From Apis mellifera (taxonomy: Eukaryota > Arthropoda > Insecta > Hymenoptera > Apidae), in contig NC_037638.1 of assembly GCF_003254395.2 (NCBI RefSeq), positions 2,981,001 to 3,045,000 on the forward strand: a stretch of 64,000 bases of DNA, written 5' to 3'. Made by a program: the position numbers and the translations under genes. Positions 46,961 to 59,549 of this stretch are shown here, piece after piece; within the stretch, counting starts at the first letter, position 1, and the number at the start of each line of letters is the position of its first letter. The notes under the pieces are model-generated. The model ran no database searches and was not told the origin of the DNA. It was given only the letters and a program-made list of their open reading frames with translations.

Positions 46961-48740
46961 GGATGGATATACGTATATATATATATAATATATATATGTA
47001 TATGTGGGCGAAGAAAAGGAGAGAAAAGCCGTGTTTTCTGGCCCCGCGTTCTGTCACTTCTATCCGGCTTACGTTGAGCCACTTTTTATACTACCTCTTA
47101 TTCGAGGCTTATCGTGACGAGATGAATGCAATATGATATCAAAAGAGGAAGGAATTCCATAACGGGGTACACACGGTCCGCTACAAAGGAGCTTGGCTTC
47201 TCGTTCCCTCTCCCTCTCTCTCTCTTTTCCTTTCTATTCAACTTTCTTGAAAATAGTCGTCTGGCTCCTATGCTTCTCTCTCCTTCTTTCCTACCGTTTT
47301 ATTGAAATCTCGACCGTGTTGTATGTTTAAGAAGGAATCGCTCGAATTCGATATCGAAGAACTCCCCGATATTGTCTAAGATCGAGATCGCGATTAAAGA
47401 TTCGCCGTGTTTTTTTCTGAAACGCGCTCACCTCTTTTCTCCTTCCTTCCGTTTATTATCCCATTTTCCCCCGTCCATGATCAGACGCCACTTTTGCTCG
47501 ATTCGGTCTCCTTTCTTCGGCAAGGAAATATTCGACATTAGGCGGATGTTATTTCAATACGCGAATTTATAGAGGACGTATTATTGGTTCTGGGATTGGA
47601 TGGGCGTTTCAGATTGCACGAATGGATACGAATGTATATCCTTTAACGAAAGAAAATTGAGTTTATGGTTTTGCTTTCGAGTAAGAAAAAGAATAAAATA
47701 AAATTAACAATTTTTTAAATGATATATACTTTACCGGATCGTTGACTTTCAAAATCGATTTCACTAATTAAGTGAATTTCTACTTGGTGAAGAGACGAGA
47801 AGTCAAATTCGAAGGTTGAAGAATCATCTTCAAAGATTTCCATTCCAACGTTTGATGAACATAGATGAACTTTATTCAGTCATAGTGAGAGCTTTCGAAA
47901 GGAATCCTTGGACAGCGACTTAATTAAAGGGAGAGAAGGAAAAAGGGGGCTATAACCGTCGAGGCACAACAATGGTCACGTCATGTTTGAACGAATAGAG
48001 AAGAAATCGATCGGAGGGAAGAAAGGGCAGTAGGGTATTTAAAGAGATATACGACGAAGTTTTTATCGTTGAAATCGGAGAAAATTGGTGGAATTTTCCG
48101 TCCCAACTTCGCCAACGATTAGATCATTTTGTCACGTACCACTTCATCGTTAATTGTGAGAAGAGGTGAAACATGGATTGTTAAATCGTGTTCGATTCGA
48201 AAAATACTGATTCAACAATATTTCTCTATATTCATCGATATAATTGTATAAAAGTGTACAAATTTTAAAATTATTATCGAAAAAGGGGACAATTCTAATA
48301 AAAAGATTGATTATGTTAAAGATGCATCTCATTAATCCTTGGATAATAATTTTAACTCGTTCGAACGTTTTGACTCTGTCGAACAATTTATTGCGGTGGA
48401 AGAATTATTCTGTAAAAAAAGAAAAAAAAAGGAAAAGAAACGATTTAACCATGGTGGAATGTCGAACTACTTGAATGTTTCAAGCGCCCAGATAGCTCGG
48501 CTAAAAGCACGTGTGTTATACATAATAAATTTGAGTTTGAAACAGACCTTCAAAGTACGAGCTCTGCTAGATACGTAAAAGCAAATTCAATCCGTTCCTC
48601 AAAACTTGCCAGTTCCGAGCTAACAAATCGTCAATCCTTATCAAAATCCTAAGCGACGAATTTCTTCCGAAATTTCACAAATTTTCTTCGAAATCCTTAT
48701 TCACCCCTTAAACGATAAGCAAAATAAACCAAAGTTACTT
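46960..48740. other. AT-rich non-coding stretch
   Basis: TA-rich run at about 46,974-47,003; otherwise no gene, RNA or transposon recognised. Confidence 0.6.
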
Positions 48741-49805
48741 CAACAATTTATCGTTCATAAAACATAATACTAAAAAACAGATCAATTATAATAGCTAGTG
48801 AATATTATTCAAATTTTAATTATCTAAAATACTTCTTCAATACCCAATTCTATTTCTAAATATATATTTATCATTCAATAATTTATTTAAATTTATTTAA
48901 AGATTCTAATACTAAAAAACAGATCAATTGTAATAGCTACTGAATATTATTCAAATTTTAATTATCTAAAATAACATTACTTCTTCAATTCTATTCCTAT
49001 AAATAGATGTGTATCATTCAATAATTTATTTAAATTTGTTTAAAGATTCTAATACTAAAAAGTAGATCAATTATAATAGCTAGTGAATATTATTAATTAT
49101 CTAATTTTAATTATCTAAAATAACATTACTTCTTCAATTCTATTCCTATAAATAGATGTGTATCATTCAATAATTTATTTAAATTTATTTAAAGATTCTA
49201 ATACTAAAAAACAGATCAATTATAATAACTAGTGAATATTATTCAAATTTTAATTATCTAAAATAACATTACTTCTTCAATACCCAACTCTATTCCTAAA
49301 TAGATATTTATCATTCAATATTTAAATTTGTTTAAAGATTCTAATATTAAAAAACAGATCAATTGTAATAGCTAGTAAATATTATTCAAAATCATTTTAA
49401 TTATCTAAAATAACATTATTTCTTCAATACCCAATTCTATTCCTAAATAGATATTTATCATTCAATATTTAAATTTATTTAAAGATTCTAATACTAAAAA
49501 CAGATCAATTGTAATAGCTAGTAAATATTATTCAAAATCATTTTAATTATCTAAAATAATTATCTAAAATAATTATCTAAAATTATTTCTTCAATACCCA
49601 ACTCTATTCCTAAATAGATATTTATCATTCAATATTTAAATTTGTTTAAAGATTCTAATACTAAAAAACAGATCAATTGTAATAGCTAGTGAATATTATT
49701 CAAATTTTAATTATCTAAAATAACATTACTTCTTCAATTCCCAACTCTATTCCTAAATAGATATTTATCATTCAATATTTAAATTTGTTTAAAGATTCTT
49801 TATTT
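48740..49805. repeat. Tandem array, ~145-bp units, seven copies
   Basis: The anchor AACAGATCAATTGTAATAGC or a close variant recurs at about 48,777, 48,918, 49,062, 49,211, 49,354, 49,499 and 49,667, a regular spacing of 142-149 bp until the last step of about 167. Other shared modules are GAATATTATTCAAATTTTAA, TTATCTAAAATAACATTACT, CTATTCCTAAATAGATATTT and TTTAAAGATTCTAATACTAA. A partial eighth unit ends near 49,800. Extremely AT-rich, with no open frame. The most regular array in the window. Confidence 0.93.
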
Positions 49806-52800
49806 AAAAATTCTTCGAAAGAACGAGGGCAATTAAATTAACACTAGTCGCATAGGTGAACAAGTATCTTAATTAACCCCCGAAGGCGACTCTCTGGGCG
49901 CAAGAGCAACGCGTATTAAAAGTAATCTCGTCTTCCCTCCTCCTTTCCTCGTCTCTCGATACCTGGTGGTCGGTCTCGCGACCGGTACCAGCGTAGAGAT
50001 AGTAAAAGTTGCTGGTCGTTGAAAAATTGACGACACTACGGACAAACCGTGCTATGTAAAATTCACCCGGTTCGCGCGATTGGTCGAAAAGGTCGCAACC
50101 TTTGGAGGGAGAAAATAAGGAATTCATTTGGAAAGCGCGCCATAAACGATTCCCGGTTCGGCTATCCGGCGGGGAGAGAGAGGAGGCGGCCGAAGGTTTC
50201 CTAATTTATTAAAAACGTCGCAGACGCGGAATTCGAACGGACCTCTACCACTACTACTACACACACTTACACAAGTTTATTTCTCCAACTTGTTCCTCTT
50301 CCTTCCTCGAGGAAGGAGCCACGTATATATATATATATCTCCTCCTTTCCCGGAGGAACCAGGAGTAAAATTTTCAAGAGTTCCGTTGAAGCGTACCCCG
50401 GTGGCTGTTGCCTCACGTCGCCTCACGTCCGCCATTTACACACGTTTCGAACGTATGTAAACGTATAGCAGGGCGCGTAAAACGTTCCTTGCGGCGCGCA
50501 ACAGAGGGTAAGAAAGAGAGAGAGAGACTCGTGGAATAAGAATGTAAAAAGACCGTGGCGGAGAGACTCGAAACGACTCCCGTGGGCATTCTCCAATCAG
50601 CCACGGCTTTCCTGTCCGCGCTCGAGACACGGGTCCATCCGTATACGTGCAAACTCGCTAATGCGTCCCCTTCGTTCGATGCAGGGTTTCCAGGAACAAC
50701 CAGGCTGGTGGCGAGAGTCGAGAGACAGATGGATAGAGCGACTTTTACACGCTCGTACGGATTCCATTAGTAATCTTTACGCGATCTGTTAACGCGAGTC
50801 GTGAAAAAGAGGAAAAGTCATCCCCCTCTTTCTCGACGTGCGCTTCCTTTCGGCACGTTCGCCGGCCGCTTTTACACCGCGAGAAACGGCCCATACGTTG
50901 CGCGGTAAAGCAGCGGTCGAGTCCGGTTGCCGCGTTTCAGGGGACCAAAATGGCGCTCCATCGATGGATCCCTCGTTTTATCGTTTGTTGTATATTTTTT
51001 ACGACGTGTAAAATGATTTCGAAGGAAGTAGTTTTTTCTTGATAAAGGAAATAAAAAAGGAAAGAGAATATTTATGATATATTTTTATCTGTTCATTTTG
51101 TGTTCGATAAATTTGTGGGACGAGTTTTCGAAAACAGAGCCTCGAACGCGGAAAATATCCTCGTTAATTTTACACGTGGCTTCGAAAGGATAATGATATA
51201 ATTTTGGGAAATTGTATTCGAAGCGTGTTTCGTCCGGCCAATTTTCATTCGACGGGTTGAAAATTTTCTCGACTCGTCCGGCGGACTCCCTTTGTGCAAC
51301 CGGTTGAATCTTTGATGAAGTCCACCGGGGAACGCTTCGCTTTATTATGTTATCCGTGTTTTTTTTCTTTCCTTTCCTTTTTTTTTTACTTCTTCACGAG
51401 CCAGCCTCGCGCGGGATTATTCGAATCAATTCGGGGAAAAAGTTGGTCGCCGCTCTTGTTGTTGTATCGTTGCTCTGTTTTCAATCTCTGTTTCGTGCAA
51501 GGTAATTTCGTACGTCCGTTGTTTATAATTATTCGAATCGCTGCTTGGACGAAACGATGCGATTGAATTTTCTCCCTCTCTTCTTCTTTTTCTCTCTTTA
51601 AACCGTTCGATAAATATTCCGCCTGGAGTTGCGTGAAGTTTGATAGAAAAGTGAAAAATCGGCCGAGATTGATGGTGATCGGATTACCGACTCAATGTTC
51701 AAATAAATCCTGCCAAATCCCTGTATAAATCATAGGAGAGACGAGAGTCGAGTAAACACGCCTCGAGTCATCTTTTTACACCGTGACGTTGCGCGCGCCT
51801 CGTAGAAATTATTCACGATCACGCGAAATTGTCCCTTTCGAAACATTTTCAACGATCATAACAATATACAGTTTAACATTCTTAAATTTAAACAATATTA
51901 AAAATTTTTCTAGATTACAAAACTGTGTTGTTGAAAATATTTGAATCTATTGAAACACGAGGCGTAAAAAATTCCTTTCATACTTTGAATATATCAATTT
52001 TCAAACTCGCTTATTCATCTATATTTAATTTTTTTGTTTCAGGTAAGCGTCCAATCTTCTTCTTCTTCTTCTTCTTTCTCGAACGGTTCAATTAATCAAA
52101 GGTGGTTAACGGAGGAAAGGAAGGTAACAAAGTTATTCCAATAAGAAATCGAAAGAAGGATTGAAACGCCATAATTAACCAGATATATCGATTATTTCAT
52201 CCTCCTCCCCTACCTATGAATGTTGCAGTTAAATACGAATATTCAAGCGATCCGTAATATATCCTCGGCGTATAATATCTCCGCGTGTAATTAGTAATTA
52301 CACACTAGATTATTTGCCAGGTAAACACATATTTGATTAAACTGCATTCGCGGCGTATTGTAATGGCCGTTGCGAATTCGCCGTGCTTAAATTACTACTC
52401 GAATTATGCCCCGTATACAACCGAGGCACCAACTATTGCACTTCGATTCAAGTACCAATAGAACGAATCGATAGTCGATAGCCTCGTGTTCAACATCTTC
52501 GCCAATGGTACGTAACCTATCGAGGGCGTTATTATTGCTTTCCCCCTCCCCCGTTGTTTCATTAATTATCAACAATTGGACGCCGATATATAAATCGATA
52601 TTCGAATTGTTTCGTAATTCCTTTTCTTTTCCTTCCTTTTTCTTCCGAATAGAAGAACCATTTGTTCGAGAAATCAACGTTAATCTCCGTTTCCTTTTTT
52701 TCCTCAATCGATATTTCTTGGAGAAAGTCTATATTTTTGAAACGGATGGAAGAAATTATAATACGATTTATTCAAAGAATCTGTAATCTTTTTGCTTATC

Positions 52801-53249
52801 GATGGAAATAATCGAAAACAAGATTGATCGAGATCGAGGATCTTGTTATTAACATATTCTTGACCAAGCTCGTATATCAAAATATATCCAGCAAAAATAT
52901 TCCCCTTCTATCGAGGAGAATTATATCCTCTCTCCTCTCTTCATAACTAAGCAAAATATAATTATTCAGAAGTACATACTTCAACAAGCTATAGTTTGAT
53001 ACGTTCCCGTACGGTGAATATATATATACATAACTCGTCGCATATCTCATTAAACATTCAACAGGATCTTGTTCTCGGTTGAAAACTTGCTTTTCATACG
53101 CGAAGAATCCTTTCCAGAGTTAGTTATTACTATACCTGAATCCTAATGATACAACGGAACGCGGAGGATGATACTTTTATCTCGAACGTTAGGACCGAGA
53201 TTACCTTCACACCTAGCCTTATGATAAATTAGTAGAAACACACTATATA
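49805..53249. other. Mixed non-coding stretch with a candidate ratchet site
   Basis: 49,870-50,960 is CpG-richer and includes an 18-bp palindrome centred on CTCGAG (50,300-50,317) and a TA run (about 50,324-50,338). Opposing frames there lack domains. 51,000-51,800 is mixed. The candidate recursive splice site at 52,042/52,043 is listed separately; it is followed by a (TCT)n run (52,057-52,077). 52,140-53,240 is AT-rich. No gene recognised. Confidence 0.55.
52026..52052 (+). other. Candidate recursive splice site (ratchet point) 2
   Basis: A TTTAATTTTTTTGTTTC tract ends in AG at 52,041-52,042 and is joined directly to GTAAGCG from 52,043. It matches the arrangement at 21,628/21,629, including the shared GTAAGCG, and lies 30,414 bp downstream on the same strand. 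In Drosophila, zero-nucleotide recursive sites split long introns into segments of this order. Neither side shows a coding frame. It could be a chance AG|GT after a T-tract, but two such well-formed sites in the same direction are more than I would expect. Confidence 0.55.
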
Positions 53250-54521
53250 TTGGGTTGGCAACTAAGTAATTGCGGATTTTTTTTAGAAAATCAAAGACAA
53301 TTTTTTCATGGAACTAAATAACTTTATTCTGTAATATGTTGCCCATTTTGATCAATCATCTTTTGCCATCTTTCAGGCAGCATCATAATCCCACGTTCAT
53401 AAAACTTGTGGTTTTTATTAGCAAAAAACTGAATCAGGTACGATTTGATATCAACATCGTTATTGAAATTTTTACCATTCAAGGAGTTTTGTAAAGATCG
53501 AAACAAAAAGTAATCGAATGGTACAAGGTCAGAACTATATGGTGGATGTGGCAAAACATCCCAACCAAGCTCCAATAATTTTTGCCGAGTGACCAAAGAT
53601 GTGCGTGGCCTTGCATCGTCATGATGGAATACAACACCTTTTCGATTTGTCAATTCTGGCCGCTTTTCTTCAACCGCATTGTTTAATTTCGTTAGTTGTT
53701 CAATGTAGACAACAGAATTGATCGTTCGATTGGGTGGTAAGAGTTCAAAATAGACAATTCCTTCGTAATCCCACCAAACTGATAACAAAACCTTCTTTCG
53801 ACGAATACCAGCTTTTGATGTTGTTCGAGCTGGTTCACGTGGCCTGCTCCACCATCTTTTCCGCTTGATATTGTTGTAAACAATCCATTTTTCATCGCCA
53901 GTTATCAGTCGTTTTAAAAATGGATCATTTTCATTACGTTTCTTTAGCAAATCGCAGCTTATGCGTTGCGTTAAATGCTTTTCTTTCAGTTCGTGAGGAA
54001 CCCATATATCGAGTTTTTGAACATAGCCAAGTTGTTTTAAGTGGTTTTCAATGCACGTATGCGATACATGAAGCTTCTCTGCAATCTCACGAGTTGTACT
54101 GTGACGATCCGAATCGATTATTGCTTTGATTAGATCGTCAACTTCAACTGGACGACCTAAGAGCGTTTTTCGTCTTCGAGTGAAAAATCACCAGAACGAA
54201 ATTTGTCAAACCAATTTTGCCGTTCTTTTAAGGCTTCGTCGCCATAACAAACAGCACATAACTTTTTGTTGAGCTTGCGATGCGTTTTTCCCTTTGCGAA
54301 AACAAAAAAGCAAAATACGACGATAATGTTCCTTTTGATTTTCCATTTTTCAACGAACGCCAAACGAAAACTACGCAACCGATCAAAAAACTTTTTTTAC
54401 TGATCGACAGCTGAATTGCCAACTATCAAATAACAAAATTTTACATTTGGACTACGCCAGCAAACCTAAAAATTCGACTGATCTATGAGCGAAATCCGCA
54501 ATTACTTAGTTGCCAATCCAA
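53250..54521 (-). mobile_element. mariner-family transposon, full-length copy C
   Basis: 1,272 bp between TA dinucleotides at 53,248-53,249 and 54,522-54,523, the usual length for a complete mariner. Termini are TTGGGTTGGCAACTAAG on the left and the complement of TTGGATTGGCAACTAAG on the right. It is inserted opposite to copies A and B. It keeps the 5' UTR and N-terminal coding part that A and B lack, so it serves as the local reference for their deletions. The transposase is frameshifted and hence not autonomous. Confidence 0.96.
53324..54346 (-). pseudogene. mariner transposase, full-length but frameshifted (copy C)
   Basis: A probable start ATG lies at 54,344-54,346 (MENQKEHYRRILLF) and the TAA at 53,324-53,326, a span of 1,023 nt or 341 codons, close to the family norm. 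The frame shifts near 54,265 (start of the KLCAVCYGDEALKERQ block) and shifts back near 54,157, where a TA insertion makes a TAG between KRS and GRP. Downstream, the second HTH, the WVP motif, TGDEKW, HHDDARPR and FDYFLF remain in one frame, with the three catalytic Asp present. ARPH has become ARPR, and PDLAPSDY has become SDLVPFDY. The two shifts alter only about 36 codons in the first DNA-binding region. Confidence 0.93.
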
Positions 54522-56370
54522 TATATAATATCTCGTAAAACGTCCGATCAAACGTATCCATCCTTCTTCCTCGCCGTCGAAATCCATCGTTCTTCGAATT
54601 CGCGACGACATCTTCTCGCGACAAGCATCCCCGATCCCGAAACCATCCCGAAATCGCATCATCCCTTCAATGACCCACCGTACCGTGGAACGAAGAACAG
54701 ACGCTCGCCCGTTTACTGAATACCAATTCCGCGCCGCGCCAGTATTCGAGGAGAGGCAACGGTTCACGCACGGCTACGTGATTACGCGAGATTGAATTTA
54801 AAGGAGGAAGCGAACGAACAAAGATATACATATATACGTACATAAAGAGAGAGTGAGAGAGAGAAGACACCGGAGGAGGAATCGATCGGTCGAGGAAACG
54901 GGACAAAGGGTCTTTCTCGAGCCGGAGTCGTACGGAGATTGTCCCCAAATTGCACGCTCTAAGACGTTCCTAGAACGATTCCAGCCACGGACAATTAGGC
55001 GATCAGGATCGATCGGGGAGAGGGGGGGGGGCTGATGGATCGGGCCGGACGTTGGCAAACTTCGTGTTGACGCTGCTTCCTCGAAGCCTGCAGCCTCGTT
55101 ACATTGCACCCGCCGATCTCCGCCTCCCCCCTCCACCTCCCCTCGGTATATATGCCCAGCTTCTCGCATTACTTACGGATCCGCAAACACGGAGAGAAGG
55201 TTGACGAACCTCGACAAACCGGTACACGACGAGGTATTGCGGCGCGATTCGCCCTCCCCCCCTCGCGCGATATTACACGCTTCGCCCCTTTCCCCTTCTA
55301 TATTAGATTAGATTTTGCACGAAATTGGGGACTGGCCTAGGATACCATTAACGGAGAGGAGAGGAGGAAAAGGATGGTCTGGATATATTCTCTTTTTATT
55401 TATATTCGTGTGGAGATTTGGAGGGGAGAGAGTTTCGAAAGTTCGTTTCTTTCTCTTTTGAAATGGAGGGAAAGGGTTGAGAATGTTGTTTCGAGAGTAT
55501 TAAGTAGGGTTTGACGAATGTTCGTCTCATTCGAGTAAACTGAAGAGCTTTCTTTATCTGTTCATCCCAATTTTTTTCAAGATATTTTCGCAGTGACAGG
55601 AATTAATATTATCGTAAAAATCGGATCGATCTTCAACGACCAGTAATCAATCTCTTCAACTTGATTTTATCGGACAAATCGATATAATAACGTTTAAAAA
55701 AATTCTTCTATATATCCTCCAACCTATAATATCCCGCTACTTGGATTCGACTTGATCCTTTCAAACTTCTTCCCAATTAACAATTAACGAACAAGTTGGA
55801 CGGACAAGATAAAAATTGGAAAAAGAAAGAAAGAAACTTAACTTCCTCTCAACTCCCTCCAACGTTTTCCTCGAGAAGGTGAAAGACGATGGAAAGAAGC
55901 AGAGATACTCGAGTTCGATCGACGGACAGGTCTCGCGTTTCGTGGCTGAATTCGAATCCGAATCGCCAGGGGAGAGCCGTATAACTTCCTAATAAAGTAT
56001 TTAGCCGACGGATGGGAGCGCGATCTGGCGAAGAGTGGGAGGAGGACGAGGCGGTGGAAGAGGAGGAGGGAGTATACGGCGGGAGTTTCAGTTTCCGGGT
56101 GATCTGTGGCTCCCTCGCCGTGAGAATCGATGCCGCCAGCCGGCCAATAACCATACATCGTACCACTATCACACCCCTGGGGTATATACTAACGCGCGTA
56201 TCCCACGCTCTCTTTCCCTCCTTGAAAGCCCACGGGAGGAGAGGGGCAGAGGGATTGGCGCGCGCTCTAACACTTTCCTCCCTGCTCATCTGTATCTTAT
56301 TATAAATAGGAGAGACTTTGGCCAGGTTCCACATAAGGAGGAAGGGGAAAAGCGAGATCTAGAGCGAGAG
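54522..56370. other. Mixed non-coding stretch with CpG-rich blocks
   Basis: 54,540-55,340 and 55,850-56,300 are CpG-rich and crossed by overlapping frames of 70-161 codons on both strands, none with a recognised domain. A G run of nine lies at about 55,023-55,031. 55,380-55,850 is ordinary AT-richer DNA. No gene recognised. Confidence 0.5.
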
Positions 56371-56379
56371 TCGTTAGAG

Positions 56380-57127
56380 ATTTTTTTCAAAAGGTGGAGG
56401 GGGAAGAGGAGGTTTCGGCGTGTGATTTGTTTTCTTTCTCTTTTGTTTGTTTGTGTATTTCTTTTTATACTTTTTGGAAACAGGTGATTTTCGAGGGTTC
56501 TTTTTTCTGTGACTGTAGTGGGGGGGATAGTTAATGTCGATGTGTATTAATGGATCGTGTTTGATTTTTTTTGAATGAAAAGTATCATCTTATGTGTTTA
56601 AAATCCTTTAATCGTTATATTTGTAAAACGAATGAGATAAAGTAATTTAATTTTTCTGAGGGATTTGGAAAAACGAAAGAGGTGTATATCCACTGTGTTT
56701 AATGTATTATAAAACACGGTGTGAGACCGTATCTAATATCAATTTTTTCAGAAGAGGAGGGGGAAGAGGAGGTTTTGGCGTGCGATTTGTTTTCTTTCTC
56801 TTTTGTTTGTTTATGTATTTCTTTTTTTACTTTTTAGGAACAGGTGATGAAGTTTTCGAAGATTCTTTTTTCTGTGATTGTAGTGGAGGGGATAGTTAAT
56901 CGATGTGTATTAATGGATCGTGTTTGATTTTTTTTGAATGAAAAGTATTATCTTATGTGTTTAAAATCCTTTAATCGTATATTTTTCGACGCGTGTTACA
57001 TTTGTAAAACGAATGAGATAAAGTAATTTAATTTTTCTGAAGGATTTGAAAAAACGAAAGGGGTGTATATTCATGGAGTTTAATGTATTATAATACATTA
57101 CGGTGTGAGACCGTATCTAATATCAAT
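56380..57127. repeat. Tandem duplication, two ~365-bp units
   Basis: Unit 1 (about 56,380-56,745) and unit 2 (about 56,746-57,127) share GGAGGGGGAAGAGGAGGTTT, TTTTCTTTCTCTTTTGTTTG, ATGGATCGTGTTTGATTTTT and GTGTGAGACCGTATCTAATA in the same order. Anchors are 360 bp apart. Unit 2 has a few small insertions (for example near 56,985-57,000). Frames that cross the T-rich middle encode only Phe-rich low-complexity peptides. Confidence 0.93.
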
Positions 57128-59545
57128 GGTGGCTAAATAATTCGTGGTTAATTTTAGGGAACGTAATTTGCTCGTGAAAATTGTTGCATTCGGGGAAAAT
57201 ATTTATCGGTTATCCCCGAGATTAACGTTATTAAGTTTTAATAAAATAATTGTACGGCAAATTATTGGTTGTTAATACGTCAATAAAAGATGAGAGATTA
57301 TGCGTCGGGGGAATAATTGTTTGCGCATGTTCGCGGCCAATTTATTGCCTCCAATTTTTTTAAATTTTAATCCTGCTCATTTTTGTTCATTTTATTTTTT
57401 ATCATCGCACGTTTTTATTTGTTCAACATAATTCGCGGTCGTCCATCTCGTGTTGAACGAGGCGATGTCATATTTTGAAAAAAAAGTATGATGTTTTATC
57501 ACGATATTGACGACCGTATACAAATTTATCAAAAAGTGTTTTCTTTTTTTTTTTTTTATTTCAAAATTTAATAATCGTTTACAAAAATTTATCAAAACGG
57601 ATAAACTCAAATATTGGTTAAAATTGATTATATTACCGTGAAAAATTATCCATACTGTAAATATTTATCCAAAACAGAGAGATACAATATAAATATTCGT
57701 ATACTTGAATCACCGATGTATAAAATATCATATTGGAACCCGGTACATTATTAAAACTTTCATCAGAGGGGAAAATACGTTCAAAGCATAAACAATGATC
57801 TTCTTCCTAAAATATTAAATATGACATAAGCTGAAAGGTTATTTTTTTTTTTTTTTTTGCGAAACAAAGTTCACGGTGAGAGCTATTCTTCGAGAGCGGA
57901 ATGGTGGCGTTCAATTTCCATAAAATCAATGGATTCCTCGAAAGTCGAACAACTTTGAGAAAGAATGAAGTTATTCGTCGTGGTATCATTACATTTTTAC
58001 ACGGGATAAAAAAAAATATTAAGCCTCTTCCAAGAAACGTGTATCTCTACACGCGTTACGATATCTTTAAGATTATTCCAGTTTTTCCTTTGCGCGAAGA
58101 AGGAAACGATATTTTTGTAAGCGAGTTTGTTATCCGATTTTTATAAAATTCCTCGAAAAAAAGAAGTTGGATTCCTTTCTTTCTACGAAGAATGACATTC
58201 CCATTCCTAAGTTCGTAAATTCGTCTCCCAAAGTGAAAATGTCACGCTGTATAAACTGAAACATCGCTTTCTTAGCTCTCTCGCTAGAGAAAGGCATTAT
58301 GCGCGTAATAATTCTTCGCAAGAAAAGGAAAATCGTATTTTTCGAAATAGGATAACGTCATTCATATTTATAGAATTTCCCGGAAACGTCTCCGGGACGA
58401 CAAAGGGAAATTTTACGAGAGATAAAGTCACGATATTTTATAAAATGTCTCTCGATATGTATTTCAATGGTTGTCGTGAGAGAAAGAGTTATTATTTCTA
58501 CCAATATTGCGTCACGAATATATAATACACATTGATCGATCATTCGTTAAATAATAACAAACAATAAATCTCCTTACGTTCCCAATTTCAATCTCCATCG
58601 ACACAGTCTTCGATCCTAGCGCCAACTATACTCTTAATACTTTGCACCATAATTCTTCTCTACTCTACTAATAATAATAATAATACAAATAAATGTTTCA
58701 GATTTCTTGCGATAATTACGAGCAACATTTCGACAAAAATCTAAAGCTACGATGATATAATTAACTCTTTATTAAAAATTCAAATCTTGCAAAAAAAAAA
58801 AAAACTTACAAATTATTCATCTTATAACGCTCGTTCCACCGAACTCGTTTCGAAAGAGGAACTCGTTTCCCCCCTCCCAACTTTCCCAATCGTAAACCTG
58901 ATTATCCGGCGCGTAACCGGCTCTTGCGTTTGACGAGGCAGAAAACGCAATTTTGCAAAGTATAACGCGTGACGAGGGGTGGCAGCGGCTGCGATCGGAT
59001 CGGATGGCAAACCGGAGACAAAGACGGATCGCGCGGTGACGTATCCCCTCCCCTCTCGCCTCTGATCTTTCCCCCGAATAGAATTTCGACGAGAATCGCG
59101 GGAGCCACTCATCTTCGCCGCATCCAATTTGGCAACGAGTGACTTCCAATTACGCGGTATCGAGGAATGAAATTCGGGTGAAGGTTGAGATCGTTTGTCA
59201 TGCGACCGCCCACCCGTCTATGAATATTTACGACGGGCCGACGGACAGAGGCCGATGCGGCCCGCGCAAGCTTCTTTGTTGCGCGTCGTTTTTCGGCGGC
59301 GGAGGGGAGGGGAAGCGAAGAAGGAAAAAAAGAAAATGACGGATGCTCCACGGTTCAACGATCTCTCAGCGAAAAAAAAAAAGAAAAAAAGGGAGAGGGC
59401 ATCGAAATTGCCTTCGATGGATTGTTTCTGACTTCCTTACTTTTTTTTTCTTTTGACACGTTTGCTTGTAATTAGGAATGGATTTTTTTGTTTTAAGCAA
59501 GGGATACTTTTATTAATAATTTTTGTGAAACTTTCAGAGATATTG
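57128..59545. other. Mixed non-coding stretch
   Basis: 57,128-57,350 is a small balanced block with homeodomain-type cores. 57,360-58,810 is AT-rich with T runs (57,541-57,557, 57,842-57,858) and an A run (58,791-58,803). 58,840-59,340 is CpG-rich with opposing frames and no domain. No gene recognised. Confidence 0.55.
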
Positions 59546-59549
59546 CACT

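Noticed and set aside
48740..49805. Regular spacing suggestive of a CRISPR array
   Set aside because: Whole units, not short repeats with unique spacers, are repeated, and the sequence is eukaryotic AT-rich satellite-like DNA.
52305..52326. TTTGCCAG|GTAAAC as another ratchet site
   Set aside because: Upstream sequence is not pyrimidine-rich and the donor is weak.
55838..56487. 150- and 161-codon opposing frames
   Set aside because: Low-complexity and overlapping on opposite strands, without domains; the plus-strand frame runs into the 56.4 kb duplication.
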